A stretch of 13,585 nucleotides of DNA, from assembly GCA_002375205.1 (NCBI GenBank), contig DFLL01000045.1, positions 1-13,585 on the forward strand. Reading direction: 5' to 3'. This DNA is from Caryophanales bacterium UBA3620. GTDB lineage: Bacteria > Bacillota_I > Bacilli_A > RF39 > UBA660. Numbering within the stretch: the first letter of the stretch is position 1; each line of letters begins with the position of its first letter. This document shows, in pieces, positions 1 to 6,528 of the stretch. Position numbers and translations under genes: made by a program. The notes under the pieces are model-generated. The model was not told the DNA's origin. It made no database searches and was given only the letters and a program-made list of their open reading frames with translations.

Positions 1-823
1 TCTGAAAGAATTCAATATTATCTTCAAAATTCCAAAAAGATGCATACCATTCTATTTGTGTAAATTCTTGTAAATGTTGCGGATCCATACCTTCATTTCT
101 AAAACATTTAGCAACTTCATATACTCTTTCAAAACCTGCTACATTACACTCCTTTAAATAACATTCTGGAGCTATTCTAAGATTACAATCAATATTCAAA
201 GCATTATGATGCGTAAAAAATGGTTTAGCTGAAGCACCACTAACAGCAGTTTGTACAATAGGAGTCTCTACTTCTAAAAATCCATTATCATTCATAAAGT
301 TTCTTAAAAAATAATAAAATTTACTTCTACCTAAGAAAAGACTTCTCGAATCCTCATTCATAATTAAATCGACATATCTTTGTCTATATTTCATTTCAGT
401 ATCGGTAAGACCATGAAACTTTTCAGGAAGAGGTCTTAAAGCTTTTCCTAAAAATTTAAAATCTTCTACTCTTAAAGTTTTTTCACCTGTTTGCGTAGTA
501 AAAATCTCTCCCGTTGCTCCGATAAAGTCTCCTCCATCAATCATCTTTTTAAAAAATTCATATTTTTCTTCACCAAGCAAATCAATTTTCAATTCTAATT
601 GAAAAGCCTTCTCAATATCTCTAATTTTAACAAAAGATAGTTTACCCATTTTTCTAGCAAATACTACTCTACCAGCTACACTTACATCTTTAGTTCCATC
701 ATCTAATATAGCAGCTTCTTTTAAAGTATGCGTAGTAGCAAATTTATCAGGATATGGATTACATACCTTTCTAATTTCATCTAATTTGTTAATTCTAACT
801 AATTCTTGCTCTGTTCTTTCCAT
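1..823 (-). CDS. lysS: Lysyl-tRNA synthetase, class II (3' end beyond the left edge)
   Basis: The visible 274 codons are the N-terminal half or more of a class II lysyl-tRNA synthetase, which charges tRNA-Lys in the cytoplasm. The protein begins MERTEQELVRINKLDEIRK. An OB-fold anticodon-binding domain follows, with VAGRVVFARKMGKLSFVKIRD at about residues 50-70. The class II motif 1 region reads GFLEVETPIV. Further on come LRIAPECYLK and the motif 2 stretch FERVYEVAKCFRNEG followed by QEFTQIEWY, which is typical of LysRS. Motif 3 and the C-terminus lie outside the window. The ATG (821-823) is preceded by AGGTGA, and only one base separates it from the TAA of the RDD gene, so translation is probably coupled. 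dusB next to lysS is a known Bacillus arrangement. The identification is firm; only the missing end is unknown. Confidence 0.95.
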   Translation of the reverse strand, partial: MERTEQELVRINKLDEIRKVCNPYPDKFATTHTLKEAAILDDGTKDVSVAGRVVFARKMGKLSFVKIRDIEKAFQLELKIDLLGEEKYEFFKKMIDGGDFIGATGEIFTTQTGEKTLRVEDFKFLGKALRPLPEKFHGLTDTEMKYRQRYVDLIMNEDSRSLFLGRSKFYYFLRNFMNDNGFLEVETPIVQTAVSGASAKPFFTHHNALNIDCNLRIAPECYLKECNVAGFERVYEVAKCFRNEGMDPQHLQEFTQIEWYASFWNFEDNIEFFQ

Positions 824-824
824 T

Positions 825-1409
825 TTATCTCACCTTTTCCTTTACATACGTTTTACCAATTTTATCATGAATTCCTTTTCCATCTTTTTTATACATTACC
901 ATAAAGAAACTTAAAATAATAAATCCATAATATATATAATTAACAATAGTACTTGCATAATTAAATAACTTAGCATTTAATATAAATAAACAAATAGTAT
1001 TAATAATACCAGTAAAAATACCATATAACCAAATACTTCTACCAAGCATATTCCATATACTAGGATTATTACCATCTTTATTAACTACTTGAATCTTAAA
1101 TAGCTTTTTACCTAGTGTCTGTCCCTTATTTAAATATGCAAATACTATAAAATAACCAATACTAACAACAACATTAACAATAGTATTAGGAATAATACTC
1201 TTTTGATATTCATAATTAAGTTCAAATATCTGATTAGAATATTCTTCTAAACTCACTTCTTCATTAGCTACTCCCACAACTAACTCATGCATTCTATTTA
1301 TAACATCACTATTACTTTTAAAACCCATCGTAATAATTGATACAATAAAAGTAACAACAATAAAATCAAATAAATAAGCTCCAAGTCTTTTAAGCATTAA
1401 CTGTTTCAT
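825..1409 (-). CDS. RDD-family integral membrane protein
   Basis: A 194-residue membrane protein with the RDD-family layout. The N-terminal signature RLGAYLFDF contains the conserved Arg and Asp and leads into the first membrane helix (about residues 8-28). A second helix spans about 73-94. The family's GQTLGKKLFKIQVV stretch follows at about 97-110, and further hydrophobic segments lie at about 122-145 and 154-172. The C-terminus is basic and probably cytoplasmic. RDD proteins are poorly characterised; some are linked to transport or ion stress, but nothing here assigns a substrate. The ATG is preceded by GGTGA. The gene starts 17 nt after dusB ends and stops one base before lysS begins, so it is the middle gene of a dusB-RDD-lysS operon. 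The family call is good; the function is unknown. Confidence 0.85.
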   Translation of the reverse strand: MKQLMLKRLGAYLFDFIVVTFIVSIITMGFKSNSDVINRMHELVVGVANEEVSLEEYSNQIFELNYEYQKSIIPNTIVNVVVSIGYFIVFAYLNKGQTLGKKLFKIQVVNKDGNNPSIWNMLGRSIWLYGIFTGIINTICLFILNAKLFNYASTIVNYIYYGFIILSFFMVMYKKDGKGIHDKIGKTYVKEKVR

Positions 1410-1426
1410 AAATCACCACACCAATA

Positions 1427-2413
1427 TTATATATTATTTTTAATATTTTTTAAATAGTTAGACAATATTTTCTTAAATTCTTCAGCGCTTATATTTTTAA
1501 ATACCATATTCTTAATATCCATAATCCCTGGCATCCCTTTTAAATACCAAGAAATATGGCTTCTCATTTCAAGTACTGCTACCTTTTCACATTTAAATTT
1601 AAGTAAATAATCCAAATGTTTAAGGCACATATTAATTCTTTCTTCATAATTAGGCTTATCCATAATAGAACCATTATCAAAATAATTAACAATATTTCTA
1701 ATAATCCATGGATTGCCAAGAGCAGCCCTACCTACCATAATAGCATCACACCCAGTATATACCATCATCTTACTAGCAGATTCTAAATCTCTAATATCAC
1801 CATTACCAATAACAGGAATACTAACGCTTTCTTTTACCATCTTAATAACATCTAAATCTACTGTACCACTATAACCTTGACTTCTAGTTCTACCATGTAC
1901 ACTAATAGCACTAGCACCAGCCTTTTCACATACTTTGGCCACTTCAACAGCATTAATACTATTACTATCCCAACCACTCCTAATCTTAACTGTAACAGGA
2001 ACATTAACACTATTAACTACACTAGTTACTATATCAAATACCTTATCTAAATCCTTCATAAGAGCAGCACCTGCTTCACTTTTAACAGCCACCTTCGGTA
2101 CAGGGCAACCCATGTTAATATCAATAATTTTAGGATGATATATGTCCACTATCCTTCTAGCAGCTTTTCCCATTACTTCCGGATTAGATCCAAATATTTG
2201 AATAGCTACCGGAATATTTAGACTATCAAAACCATTTAACATATCCATAGTCTTTTTATTATTTCTAAATACAGCTTCTGCACTAATAAGTTCCGTAATA
2301 GCATAACCTAGTCCCATCTCTTCACATATCTTAATATAAGAAGGATTAGATATCCCAGCCATCGGAGCAAGTACTACATTATTTTTAATTTCTACACTAC
2401 CAATTTTAAACAT
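1427..2413 (-). CDS. dusB: tRNA-dihydrouridine synthase (DusB-type)
   Basis: A 328-residue flavoenzyme that reduces specific uridines in tRNA to dihydrouridine using FMN and NADPH. It has the expected TIM-barrel motifs in order: VVLAPMAGISNPSY near residue 14 (FMN binding), DINMGCPVPK with the catalytic Cys at 103, VTVKIRSGWD, ISVHGRTRSQGYSG, IPVIGNGDI and GCDAIMVGRAALGNPW for the FMN phosphate. The length is normal for the family. GAGGG lies five bases before the ATG. It is the first gene of the dusB-RDD-lysS group and matches the Bacillus dusB-lysS neighbourhood. The call to the Dus family is secure; the DusB subtype rests on overall likeness and context. Confidence 0.94.
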   Translation of the reverse strand: MFKIGSVEIKNNVVLAPMAGISNPSYIKICEEMGLGYAITELISAEAVFRNNKKTMDMLNGFDSLNIPVAIQIFGSNPEVMGKAARRIVDIYHPKIIDINMGCPVPKVAVKSEAGAALMKDLDKVFDIVTSVVNSVNVPVTVKIRSGWDSNSINAVEVAKVCEKAGASAISVHGRTRSQGYSGTVDLDVIKMVKESVSIPVIGNGDIRDLESASKMMVYTGCDAIMVGRAALGNPWIIRNIVNYFDNGSIMDKPNYEERINMCLKHLDYLLKFKCEKVAVLEMRSHISWYLKGMPGIMDIKNMVFKNISAEEFKKILSNYLKNIKNNI

Positions 2414-2429
2414 ATTTTCCCTCTTCAGT

Positions 2430-2438
2430 ATTTTATCA
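2430..2438 (-). promoter_or_regulatory. Possible extended -10 promoter for dusB, overlapped by a palindrome
   Basis: On the minus strand TGA-TAAAAT forms an extended -10 box about 17 nt before the dusB ATG. No convincing -35 is present, because a terminator's U-run occupies that place. The sequence 2433-2447 (TTATCATAATGATAT on the plus strand) is a near-perfect inverted repeat covering the -10. The terminator just upstream makes an internal promoter likely, but the box itself is weak. Confidence 0.4.
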
Positions 2439-2448
2439 TAATGATATC

Positions 2449-2473
2449 AAAAAAAGCAACAATAAATTATTGC
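2449..2473 (-). terminator. Intrinsic terminator after the 162-aa gene
   Basis: On the minus strand GCAATAA and TTGTTGC pair as a 7-bp stem (one G-U) around a TTTA loop, followed directly by seven T. It lies 11 nt after the stop of the unrecognised gene and before dusB, separating the two transcription units. Confidence 0.75.
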
Positions 2474-2484
2474 CTTAATATTAT

Positions 2485-2973
2485 TTATTTTTTCTCTCTT
2501 ACTCTTTTAATAGTAGCCTCTAATTCAGAATTATTAGGTACATTTTTACAATCAGAAGCCACAATTAATCTATCAATAATATCTTCAATTTTAAATTCGA
2601 CTTCATCGTTCGTTGGAGCAGGAATCAAATCAAATTTAGCTAATTTTTCTTCTATCAAAAGTATTTGATCTAAAATTAAATCAGCCTCTCCTCCTAAAAG
2701 ACAGTTGTTATATTTTTTCTCAAGTTCCATCTTTAAATTAAAAAGATTAATCAATAAATCTCTTTGACTTTCTGATATCTTACCCAATTGAAACATTCTA
2801 TTAATTTTATAAAGTACCAAATAATCTAATATTGTATAATTATCATACTCATTAGTAATTTCTACTGGAACATAACGTTCATATTTATAGCGAGCATCAC
2901 CAATCTTTTTTTCTAAAAAGCCAATATTTAATTCTGAATTAATTAAATCAAATATATTTCCTTCTTCTGGCAT
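2485..2973 (-). CDS. Unrecognised 162-aa cytoplasmic protein
   Basis: I do not recognise this family. The protein starts MPEEGNIFDLINSELNIG, has no signal peptide or membrane segment, and looks mostly alpha-helical and charged. A central block at about residues 55-85 (RMFQLGKISESQRDLLINLF) and a second helix-rich block (EADLILDQILLIEEKLAKF) stand out, and the tail is basic (TIKRVREKK). There is one Cys near residue 91 and one near 141, with no metal-binding pattern. The ATG at 2971-2973 is chosen because GGAGG lies five bases upstream. An upstream in-frame TTG at 3027 is the -35 box of the promoter and cannot be the start. The gene has a perfect sigma-A promoter and its own terminator, so it is probably transcribed alone and constitutively. 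It is real, but its function is unknown. Confidence 0.8.
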   Translation of the reverse strand: MPEEGNIFDLINSELNIGFLEKKIGDARYKYERYVPVEITNEYDNYTILDYLVLYKINRMFQLGKISESQRDLLINLFNLKMELEKKYNNCLLGGEADLILDQILLIEEKLAKFDLIPAPTNDEVEFKIEDIIDRLIVASDCKNVPNNSELEATIKRVREKK

Positions 2974-2998
2974 AACATATTTCCTCCATCGTTTATAT

Positions 2999-3027
2999 AT
3001 TATAAGGCTAATGCAAGCTGTTGTCAA
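2999..3027 (-). promoter_or_regulatory. Consensus sigma-A promoter of the 162-aa gene
   Basis: TTGACA (3022-3027), a 17-bp spacer and TATAAT (2999-3004) match the housekeeping consensus at all twelve positions. Transcription should begin near 2992, giving a leader of about 19 nt that contains the GGAGG. The -35 starts on the base immediately after the TAG of the DUF1146 gene. Confidence 0.9.
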
Positions 3028-3216
3028 CTATCTAACCATATATACTAAATCATATAAAAAATTACATATCAAATAAGATAAACCAAATACTACTAAAATA
3101 TAAAATAATCTTGCTTGATATATTTTATTTTTTTTAAATATCCCATTAATATTAATACTATCCATAGCAAATATAACTAAAGGAATAACAAAAATATAAA
3201 TAATAAGTTTAATCAT
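3028..3216 (-). CDS. DUF1146 (YwzB-like) small membrane protein
   Basis: A 62-residue protein with two membrane helices (about residues 3-17 and 40-58) joined by a polar loop. The loop and second helix, GIFKKNKIYQARLFYILVV followed by LSYLICNFLYDL, fit the DUF1146/YwzB pattern in which a KK-x-K/R...QAR motif precedes the second helix. The function of the family is unknown. The gene overlaps the end of rpiB by 8 nt, and its AAGGAA ribosome site lies inside rpiB, so the two are translationally linked. In Bacillus, ywzB lies in the same chromosomal region as mbl, spoIID and spoIIQ, which supports the family call. No terminator follows; the next promoter's -35 begins right after the TAG. Confidence 0.75.
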   Translation of the reverse strand: MIKLIIYIFVIPLVIFAMDSININGIFKKNKIYQARLFYILVVFGLSYLICNFLYDLVYMVR

Positions 3217-3643
3217 TTTCCATTTCCTTAATCATTTCATTTCTTTTAATATATTTATTAACATTAGAAAAAGGAGTGTTAATAAAATCATTAATAATTT
3301 CCATAATTAATTCTTCAGGTAGTTCCTCACTAATAGCAATAGCATTAGCATCATTATGAGATTTAGCAAGCCTTGCTTCACTAGGGGTACTCACCTTAGC
3401 ACAATAAATACCCTTCATTTTATTTAAAGCTATACTCATACCAATTCCAGTACCACATATAGCAATTCCAAAATCAACTTTTTTACTTAATATAGCAACA
3501 CCTAACTTTTTTGCATACACTGGGAAATCTGTAGGTTCTTCACTATCAGTACCAAAATCAACAACTGTATATCCACTTAACTTTTCTTTTAACATTTCTT
3601 TTACTTTATAACCTCTATGATCACTAGCTATTCCAATTTTCAT
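3209..3643 (-). CDS. rpiB: Ribose-5-phosphate isomerase B
   Basis: A 144-residue RpiB/LacAB-type sugar-phosphate isomerase that interconverts ribose 5-phosphate and ribulose 5-phosphate in the pentose phosphate pathway. It begins MKIGIASDHRGYKVKE, with the substrate-binding Asp8-His9. The active-site Cys63 lies in AICGTGIGMSIA, and SHNDANAIAI carries the conserved His96 and Asn97. Length and motif order match RpiB. LacA/LacB are related, but the DHRGY start, the CGTGIG loop and the lack of a paired partner gene favour RpiB. The ribosome site (AGAAG) is modest. The gene follows mbl by 91 nt and overlaps the DUF1146 gene. Confidence 0.92.
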   Translation of the reverse strand: MKIGIASDHRGYKVKEMLKEKLSGYTVVDFGTDSEEPTDFPVYAKKLGVAILSKKVDFGIAICGTGIGMSIALNKMKGIYCAKVSTPSEARLAKSHNDANAIAISEELPEELIMEIINDFINTPFSNVNKYIKRNEMIKEMEND

Positions 3644-3689
3644 TTAATCATCTTCTTTCTAAATAAATTTTATCATATCAAACATAAAA

Positions 3690-3717
3690 AGTATACATTT
3701 AAATTCTAACTTTACAA
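3690..3717 (-). promoter_or_regulatory. Candidate sigma-A promoter of rpiB
   Basis: TTGTAA (3712-3717), a 16-bp spacer and TATACT (3690-3695) lie between the mbl stop and rpiB. A second TAAAAT box preceded by TGA occurs closer to the gene. No clear hairpin terminator follows mbl, so readthrough is also possible. Confidence 0.45.
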
Positions 3718-3734
3718 AAAAAGAAAAACAAAAA

Positions 3735-4727
3735 TTATTGTCTTTCTAACATATATAAATTATCTAAAAGAATTCCAGTACCTTCTGCTACACAAGTAAG
3801 TGGAGATTCTGCAATAAATACTGGAACTTTAAGTTCTTGGCTTAATATTTGTGGAAAGCCATCAACCATAGCTCCACCACCAGTTAAAACTATACCTTTG
3901 TCAATAATATCAGCGGATAATTCAGGAGGAGTTTGTTCAAGTATGCCTTTAACTGCATGAATAATTGTATATACACTTTCTCTTAATGCTTCCTCCACTT
4001 CATCACTAGTTAGCGTTATCGTATGAGGAAGGCCCGTAACTAAGTCTCTACCTCTAACTTCCATTTTTTCATTTCTAGATCCAGGAAAAACAGTACCAAT
4101 CGTAATCTTAATATCTTCAGCAGTCCTTTCTCCAACCAAAAGTTTATACTTGTCTTTTATATATTTAACTATATCATTATCTAAAGCATTACCAGCAATT
4201 CTAATAGAAGAACTATTAACAATTCCCCCTAATGACAAAATAGCAATATCTGTAGTACCACCACCAATGTCAATAACCATGTTACCACTAGGCTTAGAAA
4301 TATCCATACCAGCCCCAATCGAAGCTACTTTAGGTTCTTCTTCTAAATATACCTTTTTTGCTCCAGTCCTTTCAGCAGCCTCTTTAATTGCATTCTTTTC
4401 GACTTGCGTAATATTACTAGGACAACAAATTAATATTCTAGGTCTCGAAAAGAAACTCTTACCATTAATTTTCTTAATAAAATAATTAAGCATAATCTCA
4501 GTAGTTTCAAAATCCGCTATTACGCCATCCTTCATTGGTTTAATAGCTTTAACCTTACCCGGTGTTCTACCAAGCATCTCATGAGCTTCGCTACCAACTG
4601 CTAAAGGTCTCTTCGTATCCGCATCAATTGCTACAACAGAAGGTTCATTAAGTACAATACCCTGTCCCTTTACATATATAAGTACATTAGCAGTTCCTAA
4701 ATCAATTCCAATATCCTTATTAAACAC
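3735..4727 (-). CDS. mbl: Rod-shape protein of the MreB family, Mbl-like
   Basis: A 330-residue bacterial actin that assembles membrane-associated filaments and guides lateral cell-wall synthesis. The phosphate-1 motif DIGIDLGTANVLIYVKG is at residues 5-21, phosphate-2 VIDIGGGTTDIA at 151-162 and the adenosine motif GIVLTGGGAMVDG near 283-295. Other strongly conserved blocks are GIVLNEPSVVA, VYLEEEPKVASIGAGM, GERTAEDIK and RESVYTIIHAVK. TPPELSADIID and GLPHTIT, and the position downstream of spoIID and spoIIQ, point to Mbl rather than MreB itself, since no mreC or mreD follows. The start is GTG (4725-4727) with GGTGA six bases upstream, and the reading MFNKDIGIDLG fits the family's usual N-terminus. 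The family is certain; the Mbl subtype rests on similarity and context. Confidence 0.93.
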   Translation of the reverse strand: MFNKDIGIDLGTANVLIYVKGQGIVLNEPSVVAIDADTKRPLAVGSEAHEMLGRTPGKVKAIKPMKDGVIADFETTEIMLNYFIKKINGKSFFSRPRILICCPSNITQVEKNAIKEAAERTGAKKVYLEEEPKVASIGAGMDISKPSGNMVIDIGGGTTDIAILSLGGIVNSSSIRIAGNALDNDIVKYIKDKYKLLVGERTAEDIKITIGTVFPGSRNEKMEVRGRDLVTGLPHTITLTSDEVEEALRESVYTIIHAVKGILEQTPPELSADIIDKGIVLTGGGAMVDGFPQILSQELKVPVFIAESPLTCVAEGTGILLDNLYMLERQ

Positions 4728-4750
4728 TGGTAATCACCGTCCTCATAATC

Positions 4751-4759
4751 ATTTTACCA
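4751..4759 (-). promoter_or_regulatory. Possible extended -10 promoter of mbl
   Basis: TGG-TAAAAT on the minus strand forms an extended -10, the same form as in the T-box promoter. It lies downstream of the spoIIQ terminator and 23 nt before the GTG start. No good -35 is seen, so confidence is limited. Confidence 0.4.
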
Positions 4760-4820
4760 CATTTTACTAATTTTTAGTACCTCTTTTATCTTATTTTACA
4801 CCAAAAGACAAGAATTATGT

Positions 4821-4842
4821 AAAAAAAGGCATATTACTGCCT
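4821..4842 (-). terminator. Intrinsic terminator of spoIIQ, overlapping its stop codon
   Basis: AGGCA and TGCCT form a 5-bp stem around GTAATA, followed by six to seven T on the minus strand. The spoIIQ TAG (4841-4843) forms the first bases of the hairpin. Confidence 0.8.
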
Positions 4843-5482
4843 ATAATTCATTAATATCTTTATTATAATACTCTTCTGGATTAACAATAGTCCCCTTATA
4901 ATAAAGTTCAAAATGTAAATGATTTCCTAAATCTTTATTAATATTTGATATTCCACTTTTAGCAATTATTTGTCCCTGAATAAGTTCGTCTCCCTCTTTT
5001 ACTATTACTTCAGATAAGCTCTGATATACACTAATTAAATCATTAGAATGTCTTACTTCAACAGTAGTACCTAATAAATTATCTTCTTTCACAGATATAA
5101 CACTACCATCTAAAATACTAATAACATCAAAAACTTCCTCTAAGGAATAATCTACTCCAGAGTTTTGCATATAAGTATCTTCAAATAAAATAATAGAATT
5201 TTCCTGTGATTCACTGTCTGCCTTATAATCATAAAAAGATTTAGATAACTTTACATCATTATTAAGATATGGTCTAACAATAACAGAAGGAGTACTAACA
5301 ACAGGAATATCTCTATCTAAGCCTTCCGTAATTTCCTTATCAACATATTGTAAATCACTATTCTTACTAAATAAATACTTATTAGCAATAACCCCAGCAA
5401 AATACATACTAATAGCAAAAGCAAGTACACATGCACCATAAATAACAGGAATCATCACTTTCTTTACTTTTCTATTATACAT
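4841..5482 (-). CDS. spoIIQ: SpoIIQ-like engulfment protein with a degenerate M23/LytM domain
   Basis: A 213-residue forespore membrane protein. It has a short basic cytoplasmic N-terminus, one membrane helix (about 10-32), a linker, and a C-terminal peptidase-M23 (LytM) domain at about 95-205. In the family, SpoIIQ faces the intermembrane space and binds SpoIIIAH of the mother cell. The end of the domain keeps GNHLHFELYYKG (His188 and His190) and Asp111 in NSGVD. The zinc-ligand His of the usual HxGxD is replaced by Asn107, and the active-site His of the usual YxHL is Ser155 (YQSLS), so catalysis is unlikely. Loss of catalytic residues is also known in Bacillus SpoIIQ. GAGGTGAT precedes the ATG. 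The gene directly follows spoIID, as in Bacillus, and ends in a terminator. Another M23 protein is possible, but the gene order makes SpoIIQ the best reading. Confidence 0.88.
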   Translation of the reverse strand: MYNRKVKKVMIPVIYGACVLAFAISMYFAGVIANKYLFSKNSDLQYVDKEITEGLDRDIPVVSTPSVIVRPYLNNDVKLSKSFYDYKADSESQENSIILFEDTYMQNSGVDYSLEEVFDVISILDGSVISVKEDNLLGTTVEVRHSNDLISVYQSLSEVIVKEGDELIQGQIIAKSGISNINKDLGNHLHFELYYKGTIVNPEEYYNKDINEL

Positions 5483-5500
5483 TTATATCACCTCTGTTAT

Positions 5501-5529
5501 AATTTTCTCCCAAAACAGAAATAATATAC
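5501..5529 (-). promoter_or_regulatory. Candidate sigma-F promoter of spoIIQ
   Basis: GTATA (5525-5529) and GGAGAAAATT (5501-5510) both fit the known Bacillus sigma-F consensus (GYWTA and GGNRANANTW). The spacer is 14 nt, one shorter than usual. The implied start near 5495 gives a very short leader that still contains the ribosome site. spoIIQ is sigma-F-dependent in Bacillus. Confidence 0.45.
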
Positions 5530-5535
5530 ATAAAA

Positions 5536-6456
5536 TTATAATTTTTTAATATTAGTACCACTATAATAATATTTAAGAATATCACTGTATGAATAACCTT
5601 CTTCAGCCATACCTTCTGCTCCATACTGACTCATTCCAACACCATGACCATACCCAACCATATCAATAATAACATTATTACCATCTTGCCTTATTGAAAA
5701 ATCCGTCGATCTAAGTCCCAACTTACTATACAAACTCTTAGAAATAAATTCCTTTCCATTAATATTAAGATTAATAACTCTATTAGTACTACTTCTTTTT
5801 ATGATTTTAACATCCAATTTCTCATTATAATCAAGTCCTAATTTATCATAAAAATCATTTAAAGATATTGATAAAGAACTTCTAAAAGCACTAGAAGTTT
5901 TTTCATCCCAAGCAGATTTTACACTTTTTAAATAAGGTAAATCCATATTAAAAACCAAAGAAGCATTCTCTGTGTATCCATTACTTGTCGAAAAAAACAA
6001 AGCATCAATAACTTCACCATCATACTCTAAAATCTCATTTTCTGTCTCATTAACAACTTCTCTTAGTTTATTAATATTAGTAACATATTCATCTTTCCAA
6101 GCATCTTTTAAATAATTATTATCTAAATATACTTGATTAATAACAGAATCAACAACATCATACTCATTTTCCTTATTATATTCTATTCTCTTTAAAGCAT
6201 AACTTCTCGCAGCTACAGCCTGAGCTTTAAAAGCTTCTTTTTCAAAATAAATAGGCATTTCTCCTGCTAATACTCCAACAATATACTCTTCAAGAGGTAA
6301 ATACTCAATATCACCACTACCCTCTCTTTTCACTCTTATAATAGTATTAGAAACAAAGTTTAAAGCAATCTCTTCTTTCTTATCTATATCAAATACCATT
6401 ACAATAATAAAAGGAATAAAAACAATAAATAAAGTATAAATAAATAATCTCTTCAT
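5536..6456 (-). CDS. spoIID: Stage II sporulation protein D, peptidoglycan lytic transglycosylase
   Basis: A 306-residue membrane-anchored enzyme that, with its partners, degrades septal peptidoglycan during engulfment. An N-terminal hydrophobic helix (about 4-22) anchors it. The SpoIID domain follows with LPLEEYIVGVLAGEMP, whose Glu66 corresponds to the catalytic Glu of Bacillus SpoIID, then FKAQAVAARSYAL. Further motifs are FFSTSNGYTENA and, near the C-terminus, GYGHGVGMSQYGAEGMA. The length is typical. I take the ATG at 6454-6456 because GGAG lies nine bases upstream; a start 12 codons earlier lacks a ribosome site and would put charged residues ahead of the anchor. It is followed after 53 nt by spoIIQ. 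The related LytB domain is the only real alternative, and the context rules in favour of SpoIID. Confidence 0.93.
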   Translation of the reverse strand: MKRLFIYTLFIVFIPFIIVMVFDIDKKEEIALNFVSNTIIRVKREGSGDIEYLPLEEYIVGVLAGEMPIYFEKEAFKAQAVAARSYALKRIEYNKENEYDVVDSVINQVYLDNNYLKDAWKDEYVTNINKLREVVNETENEILEYDGEVIDALFFSTSNGYTENASLVFNMDLPYLKSVKSAWDEKTSSAFRSSLSISLNDFYDKLGLDYNEKLDVKIIKRSSTNRVINLNINGKEFISKSLYSKLGLRSTDFSIRQDGNNVIIDMVGYGHGVGMSQYGAEGMAEEGYSYSDILKYYYSGTNIKKL

Positions 6457-6475
6457 AAATATTATCTCCACTTTA

Positions 6476-6508
6476 ATTATATGATATACCAAAAAAAATA
6501 ATTGTCAA
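6476..6508 (-). promoter_or_regulatory. Candidate promoter of spoIID (sigma-A or sigma-E reading)
   Basis: TTGACA (6503-6508), 16 nt and TATCAT (6481-6486) make a fair sigma-A promoter. CATATAAT (6476-6483) is close to the sigma-E -10 CATACANT, but a sigma-E -35 is not evident. The TTGACA overlaps the U-run of the upstream terminator. spoIID is sigma-E-dependent in Bacillus, so both readings stay open. Confidence 0.4.
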
Positions 6509-6528
6509 AAAAAGACCTTTCGGTCTTT
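6507..6528 (-). terminator. Intrinsic terminator with GAAA tetraloop after the MazG-like gene
   Basis: AAAGACC and GGTCTTT form a perfect 7-bp stem closed by a GAAA tetraloop, followed by four further T. The TAA stop of the MazG-like gene overlaps the base of the stem by two bases. It separates the tatD-side genes from spoIID. Confidence 0.9.

Noticed and set aside
1935..2138. Plus-strand open frame opposite dusB
   Set aside because: It is the antisense shadow of conserved dusB codons, with low-complexity Leu/Thr composition and no ribosome site.
2441..2668. Plus-strand open frame opposite the terminator and the 162-aa gene
   Set aside because: No ribosome site or promoter; it overlaps a minus-strand terminator and a better-supported gene.
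4150..4485. Plus-strand open frame opposite mbl
   Set aside because: Shadow of the highly conserved mbl reading frame.
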